Shown: piece after piece, positions 42,673 to 51,896 of the stretch
How positions within the stretch are numbered: the first letter of the stretch is position 1
How the letters are laid out: every line of letters starts with the position of its first letter
Origin: Candidatus Melainabacteria bacterium
GTDB taxonomy: Bacteria > Cyanobacteriota > Vampirovibrionia > Obscuribacterales > Obscuribacteraceae
Reading direction: 5' to 3'
Length of the DNA stretch: 64,000 bases
NCBI GenBank assembly: GCA_027451745.1
Contig: DAIDIP010000001.1
Coordinates: forward strand, 62,001-126,000
Notes under the pieces: model-generated
Told to the model about the DNA's origin: nothing
What the model saw: the letters and a program-made list of their open reading frames with translations, nothing else
Databases searched by the model: none
Translations under genes and position numbers: made by a program

Positions 42673-43139
42673 TGGCGCTTGCTCTCTAGTTGAATTGCCT
42701 CAACAGATGGAGTACAGCAAGCAGACTTCTTTGCCAACGGAATATCTGTGCTTACCTTATTGTCATTACCATATACTGTTGCAGTGCCAGTTGTTAGGAA
42801 AGTTTCCCAGGCTAGACCTTGTGGATCAACTACCCATGCCTTCTCGGCCGTTGCATAACAACATGTTGTGGCACCTTCATCTAATACTTGCGTACCGGCA
42901 GCTTTAAGGCGTTTTGTTACTTCCTGTAATTCGGCTTCGCCTTCGGCTTGGATTCCTAAGTGATCTAATCCTGGTTCTCGGCCTCTGCTCGATATCGCAA
43001 AGTTCACGCGAGGATTATCCATCATCCATTTAGCATAGTCGTCTTTTTCTACCGTGGGTAAACAACCAAATAAATTACTATAGAATTTGATCGATTGTTT
43101 AATATCCGCCACGGCTACATGTACGTGAAATCGTTTCAT
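42669..43139 (-). CDS. ArsI/CadI-family VOC metalloenzyme
   Basis: The 156-residue protein is a vicinal-oxygen-chelate enzyme with His5, His60 and Glu112 as the metal triad and the Cys93-Cys94 pair in TTCCYAT, as in ArsI C-As lyases that demethylate trivalent organoarsenicals. CadI-type cadmium-induced proteins share the fold. Ars operon context favours ArsI. The tail carries a second pair (SACCTPS). Confidence 0.88.
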   Translation of the reverse strand: MKRFHVHVAVADIKQSIKFYSNLFGCLPTVEKDDYAKWMMDNPRVNFAISSRGREPGLDHLGIQAEGEAELQEVTKRLKAAGTQVLDEGATTCCYATAEKAWVVDPQGLAWETFLTTGTATVYGNDNKVSTDIPLAKKSACCTPSVEAIQLESKRQ

Positions 43140-43439
43140 TTAACACTTACCTCCATTATCAGCACAGCAATTTTCAAGTAAGAAGTCTATAAGTGTTTGC
43201 ATACGCTTATAATTCGCTGAATAAATGATCGAGCGACCTTCTCGCCTAGAGGTTACTAAACCCGTGTTACTGAGCTCTTTTAAATGAAAAGACATAGTTG
43301 CAGCCGGTAAGTCAAAATACTGACTTAATTTGCCTGCAGCAATGCCGGCTGGACCTTTCCTTACCAGCAATCTAAACACTTCTAATCGTGATCCTTGGGC
43401 CAAAGCATTCAGTGCCTTGACTGCATCATTAGCTTTCAT
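43140..43439 (-). CDS. arsR: ArsR-family As(III)-responsive repressor
   Basis: The 99-residue protein is an ArsR winged helix (GSRLEVFRLLVRKGPAG, TMSFHLKELSNTGLV, REGRSIIYS). It lacks the ELCVCDL site of E. coli ArsR and instead has Cys91, Cys92 and Cys99 at the C-terminus, like the Acidithiobacillus type. ATG at 43439 was chosen over an upstream TTG. It is first in the operon and should repress it. Confidence 0.92.
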   Translation of the reverse strand: MKANDAVKALNALAQGSRLEVFRLLVRKGPAGIAAGKLSQYFDLPAATMSFHLKELSNTGLVTSRREGRSIIYSANYKRMQTLIDFLLENCCADNGGKC

Positions 43440-43555
43440 ATTTCCAATAATATCAAATGATTCACCGATAGTCAAACAGCGCAACAAAACATCTATTTTG
43501 CTGCATCTATGACAATTTAGTTTGACAAGTACAGTTCCTCGATTAATTTCTCAAC

Positions 43556-43655
43556 TCAAATCTTTATTTCATCTTTGATTTCTTGCACTTCTCCAATCGG
43601 TTTTCCTTTTGGATCTGGCAGAGGCCAATTTTCCAACTTTGGTGCTTTCACTGTT
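43556..43655 (-). pseudogene. Remnant of a second arsC 3' end
   Basis: On the minus strand the frame reads LPTVKAPKLENWPLPDPKGK then GEVQEIKDEIKI and a stop. It aligns with the C-terminal half of ArsC (CPYVPGLKREDWPLPDPKGK) but differs enough to come from another arsC. The catalytic N-terminus is absent. It lies just upstream of arsR. Confidence 0.8.
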
Positions 43656-43748
43656 GGCAAAATTATTACGTTATACTTACAAGCGTAAGAATGGCTAAAG
43701 TAGTGATCAACAGGTTAGTACTCACTGATAAATCCTTTGGCAACATTG

Positions 43749-44903
43749 TTATTGTGGACCGACACGACGTTGACTAGCAGCTAACTGTATATGGTTCTGG
43801 ATATTCCTATATTTCTCTCGAATAGCAACTACTTCGGGATTGTCGGAACCTAAAGATTTAGTCAGTATAGTCAAAGAGCGCTTGGCACACGGTTCTGCTA
43901 ATCGATATTTACCTTGCAGCTCATAAAGATCAGCCATATTGCTAAGCACTACACCTATATCTGGATGATTTGGTCCAAACGAGTTTTCCCTTATTGTGAG
44001 GCTTTTTTTGAAGAATTTTTCTGCCAAGTCATATTTTTTTTGTTCTTTGTATATACTAGCTAAATTATTCAAGATGATAGCTGCCGAAGGATGATTAGGC
44101 CCCAGAATTTTTTGTCGCATGTTTAGAGCTTGCTTAAAAAGTGCCTCAGATTGTGCCAAATCACCTTGTTCAGCACATACTTCAGCCAAGTTTGCTAGGC
44201 CAGTAGCTATCGAAGGATGATTGGGACCAAGCAATTTTTTGCGGATATTCAATGATTTTTCAAAAGTTAGTTTTGCATCTTCTATTCTATTTTCATAAAC
44301 ATACAAAGTTGCTAGATTATTTAAATCAGTAGATCGTAGATCCTCATCTTTGTTTTGCTCAGCAATAGATAAGGCGCGCGTATACATTGTTTCAGCTTGC
44401 TTGTATTGCTTCATCTGTTGATAGACAGTTCCTAAATTTTCTAGCGTGCTTCCAACTAATCTATTATTATTACCTAGGTGGATTTCGATTATCTTGAGCG
44501 CCTGTTCAAACAGCTCTTTAGCCTCACTGAAACATCCACGTTCTGTGCGTACTATGGCTAAATTATCTAGATCTGGTATTAAATTTAAAGTGTCAATTCC
44601 ATAAACCTTTTTTGCGAGTGCGAGCGAAGACCGAAAATTCTGCTCCGCTTGTGGATAATTACCCAGACTATAATGCGCATTGCCGAGATTGCGGAGAGCC
44701 TTGATAATCTGTTTATCTGATCTTTGTTTTTGGGCTGCTCCTAATTCTTTCTCATACTGAATTGCGGCATTAATATAATCGCACCGTCCATAATAAATTT
44801 TACCTTTCTGTTCGTAGTCGGTAGACAAATCTGAGGCGCCAGTGGTAAGACAACAGACTAGGCAGAGACAAGGCAACAGGCTAGACTTTACAACAGAAAT
44901 CAT
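43749..44903 (-). CDS. Exported tetratricopeptide-repeat protein
   Basis: The 384-residue protein has a signal peptide (MISVVKSSLLPCLCLVCCL) and about eight TPR units of the 42-residue kinesin-light-chain type with the recurring loop LGPNHPS / FGPNHPD. TPR proteins act as protein-binding scaffolds. The partner is unknown. A crcB-type riboswitch with a terminator (44930-45014) lies immediately upstream, so expression is probably switched by that aptamer's ligand. Confidence 0.88.
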   Translation of the reverse strand: MISVVKSSLLPCLCLVCCLTTGASDLSTDYEQKGKIYYGRCDYINAAIQYEKELGAAQKQRSDKQIIKALRNLGNAHYSLGNYPQAEQNFRSSLALAKKVYGIDTLNLIPDLDNLAIVRTERGCFSEAKELFEQALKIIEIHLGNNNRLVGSTLENLGTVYQQMKQYKQAETMYTRALSIAEQNKDEDLRSTDLNNLATLYVYENRIEDAKLTFEKSLNIRKKLLGPNHPSIATGLANLAEVCAEQGDLAQSEALFKQALNMRQKILGPNHPSAAIILNNLASIYKEQKKYDLAEKFFKKSLTIRENSFGPNHPDIGVVLSNMADLYELQGKYRLAEPCAKRSLTILTKSLGSDNPEVVAIREKYRNIQNHIQLAASQRRVGPQ

Positions 44904-44929
44904 ATTAAACTGAACCTTCGCAAATATGG

Positions 44930-45014
44930 AAAAACTTCTACCATCCCGAGATTAGTAGAAGCTATTAGCCGTTTGCGGCGGTTCAGTCATAATGACAAGG
45001 TGAGCTTCATCACC
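44930..45014 (-). promoter_or_regulatory. crcB-type (fluoride) riboswitch with terminator, unit 1
   Basis: The minus strand reads P1 hairpin GGTGATGAAGCTCACC (44999-45014), a small P2 hairpin GTCA-TTA-TGAC, then AACC-GCCG-CAAA-CGGC-TAAT-AGCTTC. Loop GAAGCT pairs with AGCTTC (44958-44963) to form the pseudoknot. The terminator CTTCTAC...GTAGAAG (44935-44961) plus five T shares AGCTTC/CTTCTAC, so aptamer and terminator exclude each other. A TATAAT (45023-45028) stands 8 bases before the aptamer. Confidence 0.8.
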
Positions 45015-45108
45015 ATTGCTACATTATATACCTACTATACAACATAGGACATTTGTATGGAATTTTTCTAACAAAGCAACAGTTCCATCAAGTGCTCGAA
45101 GACTATTT

Positions 45109-46320
45109 CTAGATAGCTGATTCTTTTTCTAACGGTTTAGTAGACACGGCAAGCATAAATGCTGCCCCGATAAGTGTGGTAGTTGCACTATAATAAAATC
45201 CACTTGCAATGGATACTTTTGTCCATAGCAATCCCACTATTATACTGGAAAGCAAATCTCCGAAAGAATTAATAGTGGCTAACGCACCATATCCGATGCC
45301 TCTTTTATCTAAAGGCAATAGATCCGCAGCTAAAGCACGCTCCATGGCATCGACAATTGCTATATAAAGTCCAGACAGAATAAAGAGTATTGATAGTAGA
45401 GCAAGATTTTCATTTGCAAATACAAACCCGATACACATCATTCCAAAAATAGCATAACCAACAGCGAGGAGTTGTTTTTTATTCACTCGATCTCCTAGGG
45501 CGCCTATCGGATAAGATGCTGCTGCATATATTACATTGTGGACAATATATAAACCGATACCAATTTGGCTGGCGACTACTGCGCCCCAATGTGGGGTAAG
45601 TATTGATATGGCTCTCAAAACAAGTAATGTATGAGCAAAATTACCTAAGCCAAAAACTCCGACCGATAATACATATTTCCAAAATTGTGGAGATAGTCCT
45701 TTCAGTGATGACCACATTCGTAAGTGCGGTTGTGGGGTAAGTGGAGTTTCTTGAATACCAAAGAGAACAATACCGATTGTGATTGCTCCTGGAATGAAAG
45801 ATATTAGAAAAATTTGCCGTATTGGCAAAATACTAAGCAACGATAAAGCAATTGCTGGACCTAAAATAGCTCCTATAGTATCCATTGCGCCTTCAAAACC
45901 GAATGCCCTTCCATGTGCGGCACTTGGTACACTTTCTGACAATAGTGCGTCCCGCACCGGGCCGCGTGCGCCACGTCCAATCCATGCGATAACTCGAATA
46001 ATAAGGATTTGCCACCATGCGCTGACAAAAGCCAGCGTACCCATCATTGCTGTCACGAAATAACCTACGGCTAGTATTGGTTTACGTTTACCGATGCGAT
46101 CTGAATGATATGACATCCAGAGTTTTATTAAGCTCGATGCAGCATCTGAAATACCCTCAATAGCGCCAAGAGCAATTGCACCACCACCGAAGCTAACGAG
46201 AAATACGGGTAAAATTGCTGTAGTTAGCTCATGTCCCATATCAGAAAATAAGCTAAGCATGCCAATGGCAAATACATTACGCGTTAGCCATTTAGAATTT
46301 GATTTTGAATTTAATAACAT
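45109..46320 (-). CDS. Major facilitator superfamily transporter
   Basis: The 403-residue protein has twelve membrane spans and the MFS loop motif YHSDRIGKRKPILAVGY between spans 2 and 3, repeated as GALGDRVNKKQLLAVGYA in the second half. The substrate is unknown. It is the last gene of a five-gene minus-strand set (51590 to 45109) that begins behind riboswitch unit 2. Confidence 0.88.
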   Translation of the reverse strand: MLLNSKSNSKWLTRNVFAIGMLSLFSDMGHELTTAILPVFLVSFGGGAIALGAIEGISDAASSLIKLWMSYHSDRIGKRKPILAVGYFVTAMMGTLAFVSAWWQILIIRVIAWIGRGARGPVRDALLSESVPSAAHGRAFGFEGAMDTIGAILGPAIALSLLSILPIRQIFLISFIPGAITIGIVLFGIQETPLTPQPHLRMWSSLKGLSPQFWKYVLSVGVFGLGNFAHTLLVLRAISILTPHWGAVVASQIGIGLYIVHNVIYAAASYPIGALGDRVNKKQLLAVGYAIFGMMCIGFVFANENLALLSILFILSGLYIAIVDAMERALAADLLPLDKRGIGYGALATINSFGDLLSSIIVGLLWTKVSIASGFYYSATTTLIGAAFMLAVSTKPLEKESAI

Positions 46321-46338
46321 TAGCTTATCCTAGATTCG

Positions 46339-46767
46339 TCACCGCACTACCAAGACTGAACAAGGAGCATGTCTTATCACCTTATCTGCGGTTGTGCCAA
46401 AAAAATTACCCCACATATCTGAATGGCCGCTGTGCCCTAATATAAGTAGATTGGCATTGATCGAAGATACATATTCAACTAATGCCTTGGCGGGATGCCC
46501 AATCTTGATATGCATATTTACATTTTTTAAATCGGTTCCTTCTTTTGTGAGTGTTTCCTCTGCCTCCTTATGCAGCTTACGAAAATATGATTCTTTAGAA
46601 TTTCGTTCTTCAATTACTTCGCTTATCGTACCTGGGAAGCGAGGTAGTTCTTCAATAGAAATAACAAAAATCTGAGCATGATCAAGATTTGCTAATCTCA
46701 CCGCTTCTTTCAGAGCCTTCCACGAATAAGATGAACCATCAAAGCCAACCACTATTTTCTTTGCCAT
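46339..46767 (-). CDS. Universal stress protein (UspA family)
   Basis: The 142-residue protein has the Usp alpha/beta fold: KIVVGFDGSSYSWKALKEA at the start and the ATP-binding pattern GHSGHSDMWGNFFGTTADKV then CSVLVV at the end. The G-x2-G-x(8-9)-G-T layout indicates nucleotide binding. It lies between the TolC gene and the MFS gene. Its inclusion in a transporter operon is unusual. Confidence 0.92.
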   Translation of the reverse strand: MAKKIVVGFDGSSYSWKALKEAVRLANLDHAQIFVISIEELPRFPGTISEVIEERNSKESYFRKLHKEAEETLTKEGTDLKNVNMHIKIGHPAKALVEYVSSINANLLILGHSGHSDMWGNFFGTTADKVIRHAPCSVLVVR

Positions 46768-46826
46768 TATCGCTCTCCTTCAAGTAAGCTTTTTTACGAG
46801 ATACTAGTTACTTATCATTTTCGTCA

Positions 46827-48335
46827 CTACAACTGAGAAGTAATTGCTTTAAGGGCCAAAATCCCAATGTGGTATTCAATTTCAGCGTCTATCATGCGAA
46901 ATTTTGCTTCGTTCAACTGTCGCGCTCTTTCAGCCATAAAATAAACAGTGCTATCACCCACTCTAAATCTTTCTCGCTCACCCTGATAAACCTGGTCAGC
47001 CTTGTTTACTTGTGACTCTAGAGCGACAAATCTTTTGTAAGCTAGGTTAATAGCTGAAGTTGCATCTAAAACTTCATTACGTATTCTTTGTTGCTCAGCT
47101 TGACGATCTTTATCTAATTTATCCAGACGCAACTTGGCAGCTGCAACTTTGCCACGAGCTGTTCTTAGATATAACGGTTCGCTGAAGGTAATCTGGCCTC
47201 TATACACGTTATGTATGCCATTGTACCCGGTGTCATATCCATAAGTACCGACTACGTTTAGCGCCGGTAACATTTGATTTTGTGCCAATTTCAGTTGTAT
47301 CTGCGCGATTTTTTTTTGAACATCAATTGCCTTTAGCTCGGGACGACTTGCCAACGCAAGTGAAATGTGACGATCAGTATCTGTATCTGAAATAAAAACA
47401 GGTTTTGGAATGTCAGGAACATTTACCTCCGTTGGCAAAGGTAATGGTGTACCGCCAACATCAAATAGAAACGAGGATAATTGAAATGAAGAGCGTTGAA
47501 ATTCTCTTTGTGATTGGGCAACATCTGCCGTCCGCCGCTGTTGATCTTCTTCGGCTTCTGTAACATAAATGCGAGCTAGATCTCCTTGTTGTTCTTGTTG
47601 TTGACTGATACCAACGACTATATTAACGAGGCTAAGAATTTCATTTGATACCACAACTTTATGTTGTGCGCCGACCCAGCTCCAATAGATGCTACCGGCT
47701 CTTAATAATGTATCCAAGCGTGTCAAGATAAAGGTTTGGGTGGCTAGTTGCTCGCCAAATTTGCCTTCTTTCTCTGCAACAGATTGTTCGTTATAAATCA
47801 GTCCACGCAGTAAGGGGATGAATAAACCACCTGAATATTCTCCACCTTCGCCAGTTTCAATATACGGCGATTGAGAACTATTGGGATTATAGCGATACTG
47901 TCCAAAGGCTCTTATACCTGAGCGAAAAGGTAATTCCAGTTTTGGATAGTTAAATAGAACGTCTTTCGCTTCACCAATGTGAGATGTGTTCTGCAATCTT
48001 GTATAGCCATCCTCTGTAGTAAACAAAGGATCAAAAACACCTTGTTTTTCAAGTCTGTTAGCACTAGCGGTCCGCTGTTGATCTACCGCACTCGCCAGAC
48101 CTGGAAAATTGGCATCAACCGCATGCAAATAAGTATCTAGTGACAGTTTTTCTTTGGTCAAGATTATTAAACGAGCTTGTTCACCATCCCGCGAGGATCT
48201 TGGTACTATGCTGACAGGTTGCATAATAGCCGTTTCTTTTGCTTCGACTTTAAATAGAAGAATAAGCGAAAGACCAATCGGGAGCAAACAACCGAGTAAT
48301 AGCTTTTTGCAACTTTCCGGTAGTGGATTCTGCAC
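46827..48335 (-). CDS. TolC-family outer-membrane protein
   Basis: The 502-residue protein has an N-terminal signal/hydrophobic segment (LLLGCLLPIGLSLILLF) and the OMF helical repeats, with GGLFIPLLRGLIYNEQSVAEK and RERFRVGDSTVYFMAERARQ. It probably completes a tripartite exporter with the fusion protein at 48338 and the ABC transporter at 49773, whose genes are 2 and 27 bp apart. Confidence 0.88.
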   Translation of the reverse strand: MQNPLPESCKKLLLGCLLPIGLSLILLFKVEAKETAIMQPVSIVPRSSRDGEQARLIILTKEKLSLDTYLHAVDANFPGLASAVDQQRTASANRLEKQGVFDPLFTTEDGYTRLQNTSHIGEAKDVLFNYPKLELPFRSGIRAFGQYRYNPNSSQSPYIETGEGGEYSGGLFIPLLRGLIYNEQSVAEKEGKFGEQLATQTFILTRLDTLLRAGSIYWSWVGAQHKVVVSNEILSLVNIVVGISQQQEQQGDLARIYVTEAEEDQQRRTADVAQSQREFQRSSFQLSSFLFDVGGTPLPLPTEVNVPDIPKPVFISDTDTDRHISLALASRPELKAIDVQKKIAQIQLKLAQNQMLPALNVVGTYGYDTGYNGIHNVYRGQITFSEPLYLRTARGKVAAAKLRLDKLDKDRQAEQQRIRNEVLDATSAINLAYKRFVALESQVNKADQVYQGERERFRVGDSTVYFMAERARQLNEAKFRMIDAEIEYHIGILALKAITSQL

Positions 48336-48337
48336 AA

Positions 48338-49747
48338 TTACGGTGTCTCACTTTGACCGGTTGGATTGTCCGTCTCAGGTGTAGCGATAGTTGGTTGAAA
48401 TCCGTTAAATTGCCGCCACAATTCGTACCATACTGGAACATTGCGCAATAAAACCCAGCCTGTAACCTTAGCCCCAGGTCGTAACCATTTAACCGATGGC
48501 CATGGTTCTTCCTTTTTTTGGGCAATTGCTTCTTGGTCCGGCACAACGATTATTCGATAGAAATGTCGTCCGTCATCAACGGCGTCAATTACGGCAACAC
48601 GCCCGGCAAATGTACCAACTGCTACAGAAGGCCAACCAACAAACTGTAATGATGGCCAACCAGATATAGCTAATCTTACCGGATCACCAATACGTATCAA
48701 TGGAGCATCATAGTCTCGCATTAAAACTGCTGCTGCTCGATCTTCCGTACCGGGAACAATTGTGGCCAATATTGCTCCAGCGTTAACTGTTTCACCTGCA
48801 CCAACACGATTTAGTCTTACTACTCTGCCTGCGCATGGCGCCCGTATAGCACGCTGTTGTATGCGTTCAGATAGATTTTGAATATCAACATCCAAGTGAT
48901 CAATGTCCGCCGAAGTTGAGGCTATAACTTGGTTTGCTTCGGCAACAGAGGCTTTAATAGCATTTATATTTCCTTCCGTGTCAGCCGATATGCGCTTGTA
49001 ATCAAGTGAAGATATATCAACATCTTTTTTAACGACATTGTAAGCAGCTTTAGCGCGCTGCAATTCTCTCTTTGCTCGAACATTATCTAGTAGAGCCACT
49101 TGTTGATCGCGTTGTGAACGCAGTCCTTTTTCGTACAAAGCATTGATTCGATCTAATTGCCATTGGGTTGTTTTAACGCTCTGCTCGGCAATTTCAACAC
49201 TCCGATCAGCGGCAGATAATCGATCCTCTGCTTGCCCAATACGCTGTTCGGCAGCTGGCACAGCATTCTGTCTGGAAGTAGAAACATTCTGCAATTGATC
49301 ATTCAGAGACGCCAGGCGTTCCTTAGCAGCATCTCGCTTTGATACCAGAGCTCGCCTTTGATCGATCAGTGTATCTAATTGAGTATGAGACAAAAAACGT
49401 GGGTCAATATCAGTTAACTCAGCTATCAACTGTCCTTTTTCAACGACTTGCCCATCTCGCAAATACCATTGCAATAAACGGCCAGAAATTTGAGCTTCGA
49501 TTTCTTGTGGTCGCTGCATAGGTGAAAAAACAAAGATTTGCCCTGCCCCAACTACAGACTGTCTCCAAGGGACGAACATAACAAAAATCACTGATAATAC
49601 GAATACTGCAAATAGGATAATGCCGAATATTCTTGGACCTGGCCCTGTTTGAACCATGTCCAGTGACCTAAGTCGAAATTCTGGCTCGTGTAATGTTTGT
49701 TCTAAAATTTGTCTATTTAGATTTAAATTGTCGGCGTCGTTTATCAT
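48338..49747 (-). CDS. HlyD-family membrane fusion protein
   Basis: The 469-residue protein has one membrane span near residues 35-55 (IILFAVFVLSVIFVMFVPW), a lipoyl half-motif (GRLLQWYLRDGQVVEKGQLI), a long coiled coil (residues 120-290) and the second half-motif (RAPCAGRVVRLNRVGAGETV). This is the adaptor of a type I-like exporter. ABC, adaptor and TolC occur together. Confidence 0.9.
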   Translation of the reverse strand: MINDADNLNLNRQILEQTLHEPEFRLRSLDMVQTGPGPRIFGIILFAVFVLSVIFVMFVPWRQSVVGAGQIFVFSPMQRPQEIEAQISGRLLQWYLRDGQVVEKGQLIAELTDIDPRFLSHTQLDTLIDQRRALVSKRDAAKERLASLNDQLQNVSTSRQNAVPAAEQRIGQAEDRLSAADRSVEIAEQSVKTTQWQLDRINALYEKGLRSQRDQQVALLDNVRAKRELQRAKAAYNVVKKDVDISSLDYKRISADTEGNINAIKASVAEANQVIASTSADIDHLDVDIQNLSERIQQRAIRAPCAGRVVRLNRVGAGETVNAGAILATIVPGTEDRAAAVLMRDYDAPLIRIGDPVRLAISGWPSLQFVGWPSVAVGTFAGRVAVIDAVDDGRHFYRIIVVPDQEAIAQKKEEPWPSVKWLRPGAKVTGWVLLRNVPVWYELWRQFNGFQPTIATPETDNPTGQSETP

Positions 49748-49772
49748 AATTTTCTCTACTTGATCTGCAACC

Positions 49773-51590
49773 TTATCGTTTTAAGTCAGCAATAACCCTC
49801 AATATTTGGACCAACTGTGGAAAAAGATGTTCCAAGTTGCCATTAATGCGTTTAATTAGTTCTTGCGGAGTTCCTGACTCAACAATTCTTCCCTCCGAAA
49901 GAACAATGATTCTGTTTGAACGTAAAATACTATGTGCGTCATGTGATATGTCAATAATTGTCCATGGCAGTTCCGGCGAATAAATACGATCTAAAATATC
50001 CAACTTGCTTCGTTCTTCAATAGCGGTAAACGCTTCATCAAGGATCAATAATTGCGGGCGTTTTACAATTGCTCTTGCTAATAATAACTTCTGCGCTTGT
50101 CCTCTAGAAAGATTTTTACCGCCTGATCCCAGAACTGTTTTAAGTCCGTCTGGTAGATAATTCAATTCCTCGTTAAACTGAACTAGATCGAGAGCCCACA
50201 TAATGTCGAAATGACCAATTTCTTTTCGACCGAGCCCAACATTTTCGATAATCGTGCCGGGAAAAATTTCATTGGCATCGTTCATTAAGGCAACTGAGCC
50301 GCGTAAACTTTGCAGATCCACATCACGTATGTCTATACCATTGACTTGTACTAAACCTGCTTCTGGTTCGAGCAATCCGCATAATAATGCTGCTAAGGTA
50401 GTTTTTCCCGAGCCGTTAGAACCAAATAAACTAATTTTTTCACCAGGATTGAGACTCAGATCTAAACCTCGCAAAATATCATTTCCTTCCGTATAAGCAA
50501 ACCGCAATCCTCGTATGTCGACACGCGCTCCTTGCGAAGATTTAGGTAATAATTCTCCGTCCTTTCTCTCTAAAGGGAGATCCTCGACGTAACCGATTTT
50601 GTTTAAGGCAGACAATAATTCATAGACATTTTGCAAGTTGCGGACCAAGCGCTCTAAACCCGGTAGTACCATATTGATGATTAACAATGAGGCCACAAGT
50701 TGTCCCATTGTCAATTGTCTGTGGATAACTAAATAGCCACCAAAACCTAAAACGCCAGCACTAGCAAGGGATTGAAAGAAGAATAAACCTGTTGCTTGGC
50801 GGAATAGAACCTTAAAGTGAATTCTACGCAATCTTACATATTCTTCTAATAGCTGATCTGCTCGCTCAATTAAAAATGGCGGTATGCCATTAGTTTTGAT
50901 ACCGGTTTCACAACGAGCTATTTCTTCTAACCACTCCGCTATTTTAAAGCGCTGAGTTGTTTCGTCGCTTCGTGTACGAAATCCGCCAAAACCAAATACA
51001 TAAACTTCAAGAAGAAAAAAGCCAATAACAATTAAATCGAACAATAAAAGCCACGGACTATAAAAAGCTAGCAATACTAGTCCAACTAAAACCTGTAATG
51101 CAGCAGCTGGTGCATCAAGCAGAAAATTGAACCAACCAGACTGTACTGTGATAGTGTCAAAGAATCGATTTACTAGCTCTTGCAAATGTTCTTTTTGCAA
51201 AGCAGCATGTCGTACACGAGGAACACGATGCGCTAGCCGTAAAGTGACTCGGGCAAATGTACGTTGCCTGATTTGTTCGACTATCCATAGTGTCAAAAGA
51301 CGTAGAATGGCTGCAAAACAAAGTCCAAATAGTACTAAACCAGCGATGACCGTAAGAGGTTGCAGGAAAACGCCAGCAGCTACCGTGTTTACAATAATTT
51401 GAGTAGCGAGTGGTATTGATAAAGAAAACAGTCCGCTAAAGAATGTATATAGCAGAATCAAAACGAGGTCATGTTTGTCCTCAAAAATCATCTGCTTTAG
51501 ACGGTTATGTGCAGAAGTAGCTTGCTTTGGCCGCTCGTCTGTGCCTGGTGGATAAAGTAATTTCACTACCTGATTAACGATGTTATTCAT
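49773..51590 (-). CDS. ABC exporter, fused membrane and ATPase domains
   Basis: The 605-residue protein has a six-span exporter domain (residues about 35-330) and an ATPase with Walker A GSNGSGKTT, signature NLSRGQAQ, Walker B LLILDEAF and switch His in ISHDAHS. No C39 peptidase domain is present, so a double-Gly leader substrate is not indicated. It is the first gene behind riboswitch unit 2, about 170 bp downstream. Confidence 0.92.
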   Translation of the reverse strand: MNNIVNQVVKLLYPPGTDERPKQATSAHNRLKQMIFEDKHDLVLILLYTFFSGLFSLSIPLATQIIVNTVAAGVFLQPLTVIAGLVLFGLCFAAILRLLTLWIVEQIRQRTFARVTLRLAHRVPRVRHAALQKEHLQELVNRFFDTITVQSGWFNFLLDAPAAALQVLVGLVLLAFYSPWLLLFDLIVIGFFLLEVYVFGFGGFRTRSDETTQRFKIAEWLEEIARCETGIKTNGIPPFLIERADQLLEEYVRLRRIHFKVLFRQATGLFFFQSLASAGVLGFGGYLVIHRQLTMGQLVASLLIINMVLPGLERLVRNLQNVYELLSALNKIGYVEDLPLERKDGELLPKSSQGARVDIRGLRFAYTEGNDILRGLDLSLNPGEKISLFGSNGSGKTTLAALLCGLLEPEAGLVQVNGIDIRDVDLQSLRGSVALMNDANEIFPGTIIENVGLGRKEIGHFDIMWALDLVQFNEELNYLPDGLKTVLGSGGKNLSRGQAQKLLLARAIVKRPQLLILDEAFTAIEERSKLDILDRIYSPELPWTIIDISHDAHSILRSNRIIVLSEGRIVESGTPQELIKRINGNLEHLFPQLVQILRVIADLKR

Positions 51591-51763
51591 TTGAATTAAC
51601 CAATTTTTCTACGATGCTCCAAATAAAGTATTTTTCAGTACGCAATATCTGCATGCCGAAACTGTTCTTGCGGGAATTATCCGAAGCACGGCTTGTTCAA
51701 TATATTTATATAAAAAGTTTGAGACAGAACTGCCCAACTGACCTCCATTTTTTGGCACACAAA

Positions 51764-51828
51764 CCTGATCTTAATGATCAGGAGTCATCAGCCAAGTCGG
51801 CGGTTCTTGTTAGGCAGACTCCATTGCC
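51764..51828 (-). promoter_or_regulatory. crcB-type (fluoride) riboswitch with terminator, unit 2
   Basis: The minus strand reads P1 GGCAATGGAGTCTGCC (51813-51828), linker TAACAAG, AACC-GCC-GACTT-GGC-TGAT-GACTCC. Loop GGAGTC pairs with GACTCC (51781-51786). A hairpin CCTGATC-ATTAA-GATCAGG (51764-51782) followed by TTTGTGTG overlaps the last two pseudoknot bases, a terminator arrangement. This is the copy nearest the published crcB consensus. It precedes the ABC-HlyD-TolC-UspA-MFS operon. Confidence 0.8.
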
Positions 51829-51896
51829 TTATTGAGAGTTTAAGGGACAGTACAATTTATGTCCAGCCATAATTCTCTGTTCCTAAGCTATATAAA

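Noticed and set aside
43692-43778. 28-codon plus-strand frame (MAKVVINRLVLTDKSFGNIV...)
   Set aside because: Very short, weak ribosome site, overlaps the end of the TPR gene; no support.
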